In this document: piece by piece, positions 36,749-50,088 of the stretch
Position numbering within the stretch: position 1 is the stretch's first letter
Layout: the number at the start of each line of letters is the position of its first letter
Source of the DNA: Marsupella aquatica
Lineage: Eukaryota > Marchantiophyta
Assembly: GCA_973895155.1 (NCBI GenBank)
Contig: OZ316895.1
Coordinates: 5,766,001 to 5,830,000 of the forward strand
Direction of reading: 5' to 3'
DNA length: 64,000 nt
Position numbers and translations under genes: made by a program
The notes under the pieces: model-generated
Database searches by the model: none
Told to the model about the DNA's origin: nothing
Seen by the model: only the letters and a program-made list of their open reading frames with translations

Positions 36749-38239
36749 AGTAGTGATAATTTGTAGCCTGTGAGGCACTTTGCAGTATAGAACGATTGTG
36801 ACCATGCATTATAGATCAATAGCCATTGTAGATTGTAGTCTTCTTATTAACACAATTGTCCCAAGATTTTTTAGGTAGAATGAGTTCATTGTTAATAGAC
36901 ACTACCATAGCATTTACGTGCGGGAAGGTCAAATTGACCACACATCCCTTTTTTTACAATCAGATTAAAGTCAACTTCCTTTCATTGTATTCATGGGAAT
37001 TTTCAGTGATCCGATTGATCAGACAACCCATTTGTAAGTTTTTCATCGTATCAATAAATTTACCCTCTCCACCGTGGGAGTTTCACTCATGATTTGAATG
37101 TGTCCGTGGCAGTTCTGTCTGTGGCAATCCTGTCCGTGGCAATATCCGCGATTGGTGATTGCGTGGGTGACAGTATACGATAATGGGCATACCAAATAAA
37201 AATATGGTTAAAAATAATAAAATATAATCAACCCAAAAAGTGCAAACGTGTCAATCAATGAATGGACTGAAAGAACTTAACACCACCAAATGACCTTAAC
37301 GGTTGCAAAACTCTGGCGAAGGTAAGACATTGTGGCGGGCATTGTCGACAACTTTCACTGGTATGGACATGGTCACAGGTGAATCTCATTTCAGTACCTA
37401 ATGTGTATTTGACTAAACCACAAAGATCAGGTTGGAACCATTTACGATTAGTCAACCACAACAAACTAAGTGGTCCATAGTTAATCATAGTTATGGCTAT
37501 TTTCTGATAACGCCCCCTAACTTTGGGTGGGAATACACCCTAAGTAGTAAATAGTGTGTCATACTAAAACCTAGGCCACCAGCTCTACTCGAGGACTCAA
37601 AATTAATGTCGGGAAAGGGCTCAAAATCCTAGAAAGGTTTATTTTAGTTAGAATAAAAAGGATTCGTTGCTTTATTCGTTTTATTGAGTATAAAATGAGT
37701 TTACAACTCCTCCCATCCTTGCCAGCACATTCTCCCAGCTACACAGGACATCGTTAGGCATTGTATTTAAAATTCCCAATAAAATTTGAATCCTTTACAG
37801 CTACGGTTGAATAGATGTAGTTACCCATGCCTACAAGTGCTTGAAATAGAAAATAGGTTTCCAAATGCCTCCACGCCTCCAAGGTGCTTCAATGAAAACC
37901 GTTAATATTTTGAACGAACCTGGGTCCACCATGGAACCCGAGTCCTGCCGTTGTGAGTGGGAGTGCCAGGCCCCACTCCCAGACACCACCTAATGAAACC
38001 CTGCGTTGCTCATGGGTACCCTACGTCCCTCCTTAGGATGTGGTTGGGTAGTGTGGTTCATGGGGACAACGCTATCATGGGGACAACGCTATGGCTGCCT
38101 GGTCCCTAGGCAACTACCTACAGTACATCTATCTAACTATATGGTCTTTGACAGTGTGAGACATATAGAAAGTTACTCTCAAGGCTAGAGTAACTTTCTA
38201 TATTTTAGGGTGTAACTTTCTATACTTTTATATCCTCAG
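36749..38239. other. Non-coding interval
   Basis: Nothing supported. A short direct repeat (TGGGGACAACGCTATCATGG type) lies at about 38060-38090, and (A)GTAACTTTCTATA recurs around 38170-38225 in both orientations. Confidence 0.4.
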
Positions 38240-41200
38240 AAACAGTGTTCTCAGTTGAAATAGGCCAGACACACATGTTTCGGCTGGGTAAGAAAACCTC
38301 TTGGCTGGGAACAATTAAAGTGACCACCCATGAATGTGTGGAAGCAACACAAGTTAAACCCTTTTCTGAATCAAAGATCCTGAACCAAGTTACTGCCATG
38401 GTAGATACGGCAACATATTATGAAAGCGTGACAAACTTCTCCCATTGACTCCCGTCCCCCTCACACATTTTTCCCGGATCTAAAGTGGCCCACTGACCAG
38501 TACATGGTTTACCACTTGTGACCATAGTCCAAAACTAATACTTCTGGGCTGGGGCGGCCCTTCAGGTTTGAGATTGCATGCCCTGTTGTAGTCCCTATCA
38601 GCAGGGTTTCCTTTAGTATTTTGGTGGGTTGAGAAACCTCTGCTTCGTGAAAAGTTTATGCAAGCGCATTATGACCATTGATTTTGGCAAATCAGCACTG
38701 AAACTTATCAAAAACCTCTTTCTTGTTGGGATGCTTAGACGACATAGCTAAAAGGAGAAACATAAGATACAATGTGGAATCAACAACTGATGTGGTTTCA
38801 ACCGCCTTCCATATCATAATTATAGGTCTTGTGGTACAATGTTAACCCTGGTCCTAACCAGGGTTAGTCTAAACTAGCTTATACTTGTATTATAACATTT
38901 CTATCATTCACAAGCCACTTCACCTGGTAGCAAAGTGCCGACATTTGCTAAGGAGCTCCCTATAAGCTTCTTCATGATGGGGACTAAAGAATGTTTTCTT
39001 TCTCTTGAATTACTTTCTATCATGCTCCTTCCCGTCTGGTCTGTCTACCTCTGCATTCAATTATAAGGCTACAACCAGTCACCCATTGTACTTCATGCCC
39101 TTCATGATTTTTCTCTTCCAAATTCTCAGGGCATTCTAGAGAGGAGTGCACACTCAAGATTGGACCAGCTTAGTATGAAAACTCCCCTCTACTTTTACTG
39201 AAATTAGTAAAAATAAAAATCTCTTAGGCCTTTATGGCCCTGTTTTAGAACATTGAAGCTCTCCTTTTCAGGGCATGACACACAATAATGCCCTGCAAAC
39301 GTGATTTTACTATATGCAAAGATCAAGTTATTACTATGGTAGATACAAAAACATATTAGGGAGTCTCTAAACTTGGAGGGCCGCCAAAAACTTCCCAGGC
39401 TTACAGTAGCAATTTTGGTCATCTGGTGCAAGTGGTGAACCACCTATTTGCAATTCCACCACTTTAGTTCTGGAAAAATCTGTGTGACTGTCACCGGAGC
39501 CATTTCTAAGAGGTTTGAGACAACCAAACTTTTTCTTTCTATCAATCACCATAGTACCCTATCCCGCCATAAAAGTTCCATCATTTTCTTTGAAAAATGA
39601 GAAAAAAGCAGGAGTTAATCCTGGCCCTTAATAAAATAATGAGTTTTTGGCAATGCCAGCTCCACCAATACACTCTTATCTCAGATACCTACTCAAGCTG
39701 CCCAAAACCTGACATATTTTAATTCATTGAAAATAACAAGAAAATAATTGAAAATGATTTCTGAAAATTTAAATATACACAAATACTTTTAAATCATTAA
39801 TAACATCGCAAAAAAATTAAACAAAATACACTCTTCTATTGCAACACCATGCTTGGACTCTGCAAAGTGATCATTGCCATCACCCATCTCAGAGTCTTGG
39901 GCATTGTTTGCATTGTTTGCGCAATGACATCTTTTTATAATGTCATTTTTCATGCAATGACATCTTATGCGCAACGAAGTCTTTCACACAAGAACATCTT
40001 TTGCACAACGACATCTTCTGTGTGACGCACAGGTATTGAGCTAGTGTATAATATTTTTCATCATACCCATTCCCGTCCATCCCGTCGACCTGTGCATACA
40101 GTCTGGGAGTGGACTCAAACTGCTCACCACCCATAGTTAATGCCCTTCATGGTTTTCATGTAGTTTTCAAGACATTCAAGCGAGAAGTGCATGCTGAAAA
40201 ATTGGGTCAGCTCATTATGAAAACTCTCCTTTATTTTAGCATAAAATGAGTAAACTAAAAGTCTCCTAGGCTTAAATTGTGTTAAGTTCCTCCAACCAGA
40301 AGCTCTCATTTTTGGGGCATGACACACAATTCCTTGCAAACAGGACCTAACCAAGTTACTACTATGGCAGATATGGCACTATTTTAGGGCATCTCAAACC
40401 TCTTGGCTCCAGTCATGGTCACACAGGTTTTCCTGGAACTCAAGTGGCAGACTAACAAATAGGTTGTTTACCACTTGCAACCGAAGTCCTAAAATGCTAC
40501 TTTTGGGCTGGGACATTTTTTGCTGCTCTTCAGGTTTGAGAAGTCATATTGTAGTGCCCACTAGATCCTGCCTGAAGACGAAGGAACCTTTTCTTTCTAT
40601 GCATTATTTTCCATCATGCACGTTCCCTTCAGGTTTGCCGACTTCAGCATTCAGTTGGGCAATGGACATTCAGTCAAGATTTGGGGCAGCTCATTATGAA
40701 ATCTCTCCTTTACTTTCACTAAAATTAGTAAAACAAAAATGTCTTAACCTTTAATTATTATTATTAAGGTCCTCACTAGAGCATTGAAGCTCTCATTTTC
40801 TAGAGCAGGGCACAGAATGCCCTCTGCGAACAGGAGTTTACTAGATACAAAGATACAAAACAAATTTACTTTAATACATTACTTTGTCTCAATGCTTCTA
40901 TCATAGTTGATGCCTTTTGGCCAGTGTTTTTGGTTGAACGGAATACTTTACTTAAAGGAAAAGTAAAACACAAAAAAGAAGGGGTGACATGGTCATAGCT
41001 TTTTCATAGGGTTGTCCAAAGTTTTTTTTTTGTTTTACAAGCTTCTATAGCCACTTAGGGTCATGTCTCAAAGCTTCACAGTTAGGGATGATGCCTTTTG
41101 GCCATAGCTTTTTCACAGGGTTGTGCATAAGTGTTTTTTCTCACTAGCTTCTACAGGGACCTAAGGGCATGGCATGTGACAATCCAAAAGTTATAGATTA

Positions 41201-41400
41201 TGAATTTTGTAGGCCATCATTTTGTCTATAGTCCCCCTAAGATATACAAAGATCCTTAACCAAATTAGTGCAACATATTATCGTCCCGGTTAGGTCCTGC
41301 CAAGGGACAAAGAACGTTTTCTTTCTAAAGCATTATTTTCCATCAAGCACGTTCACTTCCGGTCCGTCGACCTCCGCATTCAGCGGGGTAGCGGGCTACA
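38240..41400. repeat. Degenerate long-period tandem array upstream of MO25
   Basis: Three to four diverged copies of a block of several hundred bp can be aligned by landmarks. GGTTTACCACTTG...TTCTGGGCTGGG...CTTCAGGTTTGAGA occurs at about 38505 and 40465. CATCATGC...TTCCC...CTTCAG/GTCTGTC...GCATTCA occurs at about 39020, 40615 and 41338. GCTCATTATGAAAACTCTCCTTT...CATTGAAGCTCTC occurs at about 39170, 40210 and 40690. The last partial copy (41330-41400) runs into the MO25 upstream region. No coding potential. Confidence 0.6.
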
Positions 41401-41648
41401 ACCGGTCACCTCTGCTCTCTCCCTCTCTCTCTGTTCTTCGCGAGTAATGAGAGACGCACAGTCGGATAGCGGGTTACAACCGGTCACCTCTGCGCTCTCT
41501 CTTTCTCTCTCTCCTTCGCGAGTCATGATTCCAGAGAGACGCGCAGGCGGGTAGCGGGCTACAACCGGTCACCTCTTCTCTCTCTCGCTCTCTTGCTCTC
41601 GCTCTCTCTCTCTCTTCGTCGCGTGTAATGATTTGCGAGAGAAGGAGA
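41387..41648 (+). repeat. Tandem repeat of about 85-95 bp, three units, CT-rich
   Basis: Three units begin GTAGCGGGCTACAACCGGTC (second: GATAGCGGGTTACAACC) at about 41387, 41466 and 41550. Each continues with CACCTCT, a (CT)n tract, then a TTCGCGAGT-type motif and TAATGA/TCATGA. The array lies about 1.3 kb upstream of the MO25 start codon. Confidence 0.8.
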
Positions 41649-42940
41649 AAGAGAAACAGTAGGAGTAGACCAGTGCGTCAGCGATCCACGAAACACTGAA
41701 TAGAGATAGAAGAGCCGCAGCAGCAGCAAGCGAGAGGACTCATGAGTAGTGTGCATTGCAAAGCTCCACTGTAGGTAGAAGGAGTCTTTGTGAATGAGGG
41801 AGCCAGCGATGGAAGAAAGGCGAGCGAGCAATGAAGAAAGGCGAGCAAGGAAGCGAGGAGGCGAGGAAGGAAGGTGTGATTGATTGAGGCGAAGAAGAAC
41901 AATTGGGATGAGCGGACCACGCAGATCACCGCTGCTACTATAGAGCGCGTCATTTGGATCGTAGGGAATTTTGGAGCGGGGAGGTGTCCCACCACGATAC
42001 GCATAACTAGCGGGACCGCACCGGAGAGGCAGGCAGGCAGCGAAACTAGATCGAGGGACAGCGAAGTGATGATTTCTTCGAGAATCTGGCGAGTTGCGGA
42101 AGTGCCGAAGAGTTCGAGCAGTAGGAGCACCAGCAGCGACACTAGCAGCACTGGGAGTGGTGGAAGAAGAGGGGGAGGGACGAGAGGAGGAGAAGAAGCG
42201 GCGGCTGCAGAGAATAGAATTGTTGTTGTTGTTCTTACGGCTTTTGACGGTGTTTCGGATGTGGTGAGGCGGATAGCAGCGAGGATCCCGCCGCAGCAGC
42301 AGCAGGGTAGAGGTGGAGCTATTGCTGGACGACGCGCAATTGCGGTCGATTGATTGAGTGTGTAGTGTGTTTTGGTGGGTTGCTTCTTTGAGTGGAGAGC
42401 CTGCCTGGTAGTGTGATTGCTTGCTCGATTCGAGGACGTGATCGCAGTCAGTGCAGCTCGTGTCGATCCCTTCCTTTAGCGAGGAAAGAAGGATTTGACT
42501 AAGGGAAGCGCGAGGGCGACGTAGAGGGATTCATCTCGAATTGAGGGGATTTCCCACGGTGCACGGAGAAGAGGACGGGAAGGCGGAATCAGAAAGAATT
42601 CGGCGCCGCGGAGGGTTTGAAGGAGTTTAATTGATTGCCTGATTCCTTCCTCCGATGTGTAGGTGAGGAGAGAGAAGAGGAGAAGAGAGGAGGGTGGAGA
42701 GGCGTGGCGGGGGGATCTTCGACGATAAGAGACTTGTTGCATTTGTCAACGGTGAAGATAGAGGCAGAGGGAGGGGCGGGGTTTTTGGGGGGTTCCGACC
42801 CCCCGGTTTGGCAGGGAGGGAGGCCGCGTGGGAGGAGGAGGTGGAAGCGGAAGAAGAGATAACACGAAGAACAAGCCTAGGGTTGGGCAGATTCGAGTAT
42901 TCAATCCCGAGGGAAGAGAAAGCCACGGACGACAGCAACA
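41649..42940 (+). promoter_or_regulatory. MO25 upstream and 5' untranslated region
   Basis: This GC- and GA-rich stretch contains GAGGAAG-type purine runs (42640-42860) and a locally G-rich patch (42760-42800) just before the MO25 start codon. A 157-codon open frame at 41880-42353 is low-complexity (Arg, Ser, Gly) and overlaps an opposite-strand frame of similar length, so I treat it as non-coding. The transcription start is not evident. Confidence 0.4.
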
Positions 42941-45900
42941 ATGAAGGGTTTATTCAAGAACAAGCCAAAGACACCGGCAGAGCTGGTGCGTGCGACCAAG
43001 GAGTTGCTGGTGTCCATCGATTTCCTCACGTCACCCGGACGCGACCCCAAGAAAGAGGAGAAGGTACTGATGCTCACTCAGCTTATCGTTAAACTCGGCG
43101 CGTACCTTTGGATTGCCGTTCCGCGCAATGTGTATAATTCTGACCGACAGACTATTGAGCTTGAAATAGTAAGGACTCATTTCGCTTTTGGTATCCTTTC
43201 TCTTGTGGATTAGCTCCAATCATGTCAATAGCGTGAACTGCCATGAATCACAGTTGATTTCGCTACATCGTATCTGTTCCCATTACGATTTGGACATTGT
43301 CATCAAAGAACATCGCAAGTTCATCCCAGACTAACTCTAGTTTCACCTCATCGTCTGACATTTAAATCTTATTGGTTAAAGTTTGTCCGGAGCGAATTTC
43401 TTCTAGAATCCTGAAGAGTCCATAGATCCTTCTTTTGCACCCATTGAGTCAATTTGGTTCTTTGCAAGAGGAATAGAAGTTGCGAAGAAAATAAGTGACT
43501 CCGAGTAACATTCCGCTTCCAGCCGTCATTCAGGAGAAGAGTTGGTGCGGTATTCCGGCAACAGCCTTTTGTGTGCAGTGGTCATTCGTGGGTTTGTATT
43601 TATAAGGTCTCCAGAATTAGATCTATTTTAGTCCGCGCCAAGGTCATGGCTACGGTCTTGTTGCTACTGGCTATGCAAGTGAGCGCGATGGTACTATAAC
43701 CTCTGAGATGTAACGAATACTTTTCGTCTAGTGGCATCGCAAACTTTAGTGGTCGATATCCGTGTTAGGAGTTTACGTTCAACCTATTCTGATGATTTCG
43801 CTACGCTTTCTCCTTGCGTCTCTGGTCTGAACTGTCTAATCTTCGTCTCATGATTCACCCATTCATAATTATCTGGCGGTTGTAGAGTGGATTGTCAGGT
43901 TCGAGGGTGGCAGCTTGTCTTCGATATGAAGTGCCCCCACACATGTATGCTTCGGAGATTAAGCTTTTGGTCACAACTGGTGCATACACTTCACAAAATT
44001 GGAATGAGAGAAATGACTATCAGAATTGAATTAATCTGCAGCTAATTGAACTAATCTGCAGCTAATTGAACTAATCTGCAGCTAAGATCCGTTGTGAAAT
44101 ATCTCGCCCCTCATCGACTTTTGGGCCAGCAAAGGGCCAAACGTCTAATTGGTTGTCGTCATGCGGTGATAGGTGCCTGTAAACTTGCTACCAGACCTTA
44201 CGGAATGTCCTCTGTTTTCGGTTTACTGACCCTCATGGGTGCTTGTATTTTGTTACCAGACCTTACTAATTGTCCTCTGTTTTTGGTTTACTGACCCTCA
44301 TGGCTGCTTGTATTTTGTGAATTTGTGTTTATTGTTTGTCTGACTGGTAAATGGATGCGCTCTGGCAGCTTGCAGAGTTAAGCAGAAATCTTCGCGAAAT
44401 GAAGTTCATTCTCTATGGAAATAGTGAGGTTGAGCCCGTTCCAGAGACATGTGCTCAGTTAACTTCGGAAATCTTCAAAGATAACATGCTAAGGCTGATG
44501 ATCCAAAGTGTTCCCAAGATTGATTTGGAGGTATGCTGTGGCAAATTGTCTCAAGGATTCATGCATCTGCATCCTGGTTATGGAAAGTCGGTCTAGATCC
44601 TATTACATCATATGTCTCACTCTGTTGTCAGGTGTACTGTATGTACAGATTTGTCACAAGCTATGTGTTCTATTCCTTGTTTGAAGGGTTTGGCCTCAAT
44701 GGGGCTGGTGCATTTTCATTCCTGCATCTCTCTCCTGGTTGACAGAAAAGTTACATGTTTTCTAGTGTTCACGAATATTGTATTTGCAGGCACGGAAAGA
44801 CACAAGGCAAGTTGTAGCAAATTTGCAGAGGCAAATGGTGCACTCGCGTCTTATTGCAAGTGACTATCTGGAGAAAAACAAGGATCTGCTGGATCTTCTT
44901 GTTTCTGGGTACTGATTTCTTTTGTGGTTCTGCAACGGAAACCATTTTTAAAGCAAGACAGACTGACTTAAGGTCATAAATATTTCAGCAGGAACCCGTT
45001 TTTAAACTTCTCGTTTGTCCAACTGGATCTGAAAATGGTGCTTCTCATACTTTGTGTTTTCTGTTATGTTGACAGGTATGAAAACCCGGATATTGCGTTG
45101 CACTATGGAACTATGCTGCGAGAGTGTATTCGTCACCAAGCTGTAGCCCGGTATTCTATTCTACTCGACTATGAATCCCAAGTTGCTAGCCTGAAATTTG
45201 TAGCCAGATGGAAGAACCTTGAAACCACACATGTCCATATAAAAGCCCCATTCTCTCCCTCACTACTCCTCATTCCTGTCTAATGGTGAACAGTTTCTCA
45301 CCATAAAAGGTGGATCACTTGCCAATAAAAGGTGAAGCACTCTCCACCTTTTGTGGAGCTCAAGCCCTTTATAGGGGTATTTTATAGGGGCAGTTGTGGT
45401 TTAAGACCATTGACATGGTTCAGAAAGATAAGATATCTAGGTCGCTTCAGGATTATTTTATCGTTTTGTTGTTGAATATATGAGTTTGGTGGGTTAAGCT
45501 TATTCTTAGAGTTTTTGGGGCTTTCAGGCAGATAGCTTTGATATACCATCCCACATGGTAAGCTCTGGCTCCTACTGGGTCTGAGACACCAATTGGATAT
45601 CTCAGGCATATTCCTCTTTGATAACTCTGCTTGTTTACCAGGTATTTGTTGGACTCTGGTAGCTGGAAGAAATTTTTGATGTACATAGAACTCCCAAATT
45701 TTGATGTAGCTTCTGATGCAGCGGCGACTTTCAAGGTACTCTAAGACTGGTCCTTGATTTATGCTGTGGACGTTCAGCTATTGAAACATTTGCATTCAGG
45801 GTACTTGATTCTGCACTGGAACATGAACGTTTTTGTTTGAGTGAAAGATATTTCTGAGACAGGGACACTCATCACTTCAGTTTTCAAAGTCATTGACGTT

Positions 45901-48022
45901 TATTTGCTCAATGCATGTCGATGCAGGAGCTTATGACAAGACATAAGTCGACAGTAGCTGAGTATCTTACTAAGAATTATGACTTAGTAAGCTTATCGTT
46001 ACTCGCCAAAATTTTGAAATGTGATTGTCAGTCTTATTATTGTTCCTGTAGTAGTCTAGCTGTGCCATTTCTGACAAATTGGACATGCAGGACAGTGTAC
46101 TGTTTTTGATTACCTAGTTTTGGGAAACAGAGCATGACAAACAAGTCCACCTTCAGATAGAAAGCTCTGTGTTGGCCTTAGGTCAAGTTCTGACAGAAGC
46201 AGTTTGAGTACTCTTTAGTATCCCCCAATGAATTTAAAAAAATGCAAAACGGATTGCATACAAGAAGCTGTTGGAGTTGAGCAAAAGTAGTCCTCTATTT
46301 GATAGCCATCCTCAGTCTGCAAGATTTTCAACAATGCTATGCTTATGTGATGGTTATATTCTGTTCTCTTGGAGTTGGCTGCTTACAGCTCATTGGTATG
46401 GACAGTTCTTTGCTGAATACAACACCAAACTTCTGGAATCCCCACATTATGTTACTAGGCGACAAGCTGTAAAGGTAGTGTGATATCTCTCTCTGAGTTT
46501 TCTCGGTCTTGGGATAGTTTTAACTGCTCCTTAGGCTTTCCCTACCTTGATTTGTCTCTTGTAATCTTACACCAGAATGCTAGCTGATTCTTACAAACCT
46601 CAGAGAACACTGCCTTGTAAGAGAAGTGAAATTGTGACCATGTCAATATAATCAAGATACAAAGAGGTGAATAGTTTGATGTTTGTTGCAGCTTCTAGGT
46701 GACATATTACTAGATCGAACAAATACGTCTACAATGATGAAGTATATCAGCTCCAAACAGAATCTCATCAGATCAATGAATTTATTCAAGGTTCGTGTTT
46801 CTATTTATATATTTTACTAGTTATACTCACGAGAAATGAAAGAGTATTTGTAGCTTGTTCGCAACGTATAAACATTAACTAAACTATTCATACTATATGG
46901 CAGTCTTATTTCAAACGAAAGAGACTGAAAAGATCTTTTCAGTTGATGCGGATGTGGCTCATGTGGATGAATTCATTCATAGATACTGGCAATTGAAAAT
47001 TTTAGTTCTACCAAGTTTTTGGAGGAAACCCTAGATATCAGATTCAAAATACAGGTACCACCCCCAAACTGTGGGAGGAACAAGTAGCAATAGTTTTCTG
47101 CTAGCCGTAGATTGAAGAATACTACAACGATTGATGTGTTTCTGGGTGAGACTGAGCTTAAACCCGCTGATCCGATTTATTAGACGACCTCACAAGAACA
47201 TCTTTTTGTGGGTTATCAAAAGAAAATATATGGAGGCATCTGTCAAGGTCAAGGTCAGATGTGGCTAACCGTAGTTATCCATGCTTGGTTTCTAATTACT
47301 ATGCCTTGTCAACTTGCACAGGAGTCAAGTAAGAGTATTCAAATAGAAGCTTTCCATGTTTTCAAGGTAAGAGAGAAAATTCAAAATTTAATGGTCCCTG
47401 GTAACTTGGGTTTGTGATTCTGATGAATTTTGCACTATTTGCTTGTTTGCATTCCTCGATGATTCATCATTGATGTATTCCTTGTTGGACTTTCTACAGT
47501 TGTTTGTAGCTAATACAAACAAGCCCCAGGACATTGTGAACATTCTTGTTGCAAATCGTGCCAAGTTGCTGCGATTTTTTGGAGATTTTACCACTGAAAA
47601 AGGTATATTCAGTCTTCCCAATTTTTTTTCCTAATTTTCTGCCAAATGAGTTTTGATATTTGTAATCCTTGGACCGAATGTGGTCAAGTGCAATAATGTT
47701 GTTAAGTGAGATGCTTCACTAGTACCTCATAAGAAACAAAAGTTTTTGAGATATGTTTGAGCTTTGTTTAGAGTGATATAGCTAATAGTAATTATTGTCT
47801 TGGAACTGGAAGAACCATCTGTAATGCTCAATTTGTTAGAAATTGATCAGATCTTTGGCCGTATTGGATGACATGATTATACCGATTGAGTATCTGACCT
47901 TTGATGGGTCTGTGATATATGCAGAAGATGAGCAATTTGAACAAGACAAAGCTCAGGTAGTGAGGGAGATCGAAAATTTGCAAGACCCAGTTTGGAAAGG
48001 AAAATCTGCAGCTCAGGGATAG
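42941..48022 (+). CDS. MO25: MO25/CAB39-like scaffold protein, eleven exons
   Basis: MO25 proteins are armadillo-like helical scaffolds that bind and activate STE20/GCK-family kinases, in plants affecting cell polarity and division. Exons: 42941-43063, 44369-44530, 44790-44908, 45076-45150, 45642-45735, 45927-45986, 46406-46474, 46692-46790, 47322-47366, 47500-47602, 47925-48022; all GT-AG, phases consistent, 348 residues (family about 340). Motifs in order: [86 protein letters not shown] (exons 9-10), and C-terminal EDEQFEQDK. The start gives [16 protein letters not shown], matching the family's basic N-terminus followed by the TP-x-E/D-V/L helix. Introns 87-1305 bp. The gene looks intact. 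Confidence 0.96.
44024..44085 (+). repeat. 20-bp tandem repeat in MO25 intron 1
   Basis: Three units of AATTGAACTAATCTGCAGCT (first unit with one change). Confidence 0.85.
44173..44318 (+). repeat. 65-bp tandem duplication in MO25 intron 1
   Basis: Two units share ACCAGACCTTAC, TGTCCTCTGTTTT and GGTTTACTGACCCTCATGG. Confidence 0.85.
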
Positions 48023-49941
48023 ATTCTTCTTGGAGAGCTTGCAGTCAACAAGCAGAGATTCTTTTACCGCACAGCATGACCTCTCTTCTGGGGTTAAAAT
48101 TCCAATGAATTGATGAATACCTGTTATACATTTAGTTTTGGTTTTACTGATTGAGTATAGAAGTGACTTAGATGTAGGAACAGGGCAGAGTTAGATCTCT
48201 AATCCTATTGTTGGAGTGTTGCTAGAGCTGTTGGTGTCTATCAACCATCTGTTGCTTGACCCAACCCATCTGCCAGCACCTTGTTTTCTGGAAGATATTG
48301 GGCGAGTTGGTCTAAAACGGTGGCTGTGCCATTGTAAAGTAATTTTGAGTACTCTTTATAAATGGTGTCCTCTACATATGATTGTGGATTTTGGGTCAAT
48401 GGGGACTTTTTGCTTTACTGTCAGTGCATCACAACTTATGGTTTTTTCCTTAGTAATGATTTATACGGGAGAATTACCCTCTGATGAACCAGTTTTGTTT
48501 TTCTCCTCTTACTACATGTCACGGATGGCAGTCTGTTTATTTAATTGGTTGCATTCTGAATATGACATTCTGTTTGCGAGTTAATTTTAGCGAAATATAT
48601 TGAGTTGTGACGAAACAACTATTTAACGTTAATGCTTTCTAATGAAAATTGCGTTATTCTGCTGGCATGAACACTGTACACTTTACAATTCTGTCAAGAG
48701 GGACAGAAACCAATCTTGCATAAAAACCTCTCCCAGCCTGTCAGATCCGCCTGGCAAATGTCTATTATTTGGGTCAGTGGAGAGTCAGAAAGTGCAGAGA
48801 AGAATCATAGTGGTGAGCTACTAAGGATTCCATTAAGTACTATTTTTCATTCAATAGGAAGGCTCCAGAGTAAAAATAAAAGAGAAAAAGCCAATGTGGA
48901 AGTGCACAGCTTATTGATCTACTGATTGGTAAATTCACTTGACGCAATTTTTTTGGTTTTCTACCCCCCATCCAGTGTCCAGTGGAACCCAACACCGAGG
49001 AATGCAATGCTGTTGCACGAAATTCCGCTTCCTTGGATTCAAAACCTCAAATCCCGAATGCTTTTAGGTTCTAATTGCTGGGATCCTCGACCACTAAGTC
49101 ATCCTTGTGCCAATTGAGAGAATTCGAGAAGTGCACCAGCGCTGCTTGTGAGACAGAAGAGAAACTGAGAACTGAGACACGGGACGGTAAAACTTCCATG
49201 CTCTGAATTACCTTTGTGCCAATTGGGAGAATTCGAGACGTGCACCAGCGCTGCTTGTGAGACAGAAGAGAAACTGAGAACTGCGACAAGGGACGGTAAA
49301 AAGTTCCATGCTCTGCAGTGCAGAAACGCTAGACCCAGTTACCCAAAGACAGTGCTCTATCATAGGCATGCTCACGCCCAGAAACACCGAATATAATCTC
49401 GTTACCTTTCCTGGAAGGAAACGCACGACAAAACTTTGATTATCTCAATGTGCCGACATCGAACGCAGGCTGCCGAGTGCCGACCAGAAAGTGTACCGTT
49501 CAGGGTCAGGACCAATCGAAGCCGGCTCCGACTACAAGAATGAAACAAGTAGAGTGGTAGGGACGAACGAGCGAACTTGTAAAGAAAATACACTCAAGCT
49601 TTGATGAGCGGACACAATTATTGAGACGAGCGGGACGTCAACGTAAAGATCCCATCAGAGCCTTGATCCCATCAGAGCCTGTTGGAGAACGGCAGCTCGG
49701 AATCCCCTCAAAGAATGATAAACCCGACTAATTATGGAGCTGAGCGGGACGTCACAGTGTAACGTAAGATCCATCAGAGCCTGTTGCAGAACGGCAGCTT
49801 GGTACATAGCTGCAATTCACCGCAGTTCAGATCTGCAGCCCACTTTTCTATCTTTTAGAATTCCCTGAACACAAATAATCATAGACGTTGATAACTGTTT
49901 CTTAATTATATAAATAAAGTAAGGTTCCTCTTTGCGACATC
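48023..49941. other. MO25 3' region and non-coding interval with duplications
   Basis: The first part should be the MO25 3' untranslated region; a 122-codon frame at 48216-48584 has no domain. Two tandem duplications follow: 49103-49316 (period about 113 bp, shared GCACCAGCGCTGCTTGTGAG) and 49618-49803 (period about 125 bp, shared GAGCGGGACGTCA and CATCAGAGCCTGTTG). Confidence 0.5.
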
Positions 49942-50014
49942 TCCGTTGTAGTCTAGATGGTTAGGATACTCGGCTCTCACCCGAGCGACCCGGGTTCGAG
50001 TCCCGGCAACGGAA
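49942..50014 (+). tRNA. trnE-CUC: tRNA-Glu (anticodon CTC)
   Basis: A complete 73-nt cloverleaf: acceptor arms TCCGTTG/CAACGGA with discriminator A at 50014, a D-arm with GATGGTTAGGA, anticodon arm CTCGG-CTCTCAC-CCGAG giving anticodon CTC, and T-arm CCGGG-TTCGAGT-CCCGG. It has no intron and no encoded CCA. A TTTT run at 50043-50046 could end RNA polymerase III transcription. The sequence is close to nuclear plant tRNA-Glu genes. Confidence 0.97.
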
Positions 50015-50088
50015 ACGTGTGCGCTCCCGAGTGACTACAAACTTTTGTCCCACACTCATGGATGTAAAACACTAACCCGTCTTCAATT

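Noticed and set aside
41880-42353. 157-codon plus-strand open frame
   Set aside because: Low-complexity Arg/Ser/Gly composition, overlapped by a similar-length opposite-strand frame, in the MO25 upstream region.
48216-48584. 122-codon frame after MO25
   Set aside because: No domain; falls in the likely 3' untranslated region.
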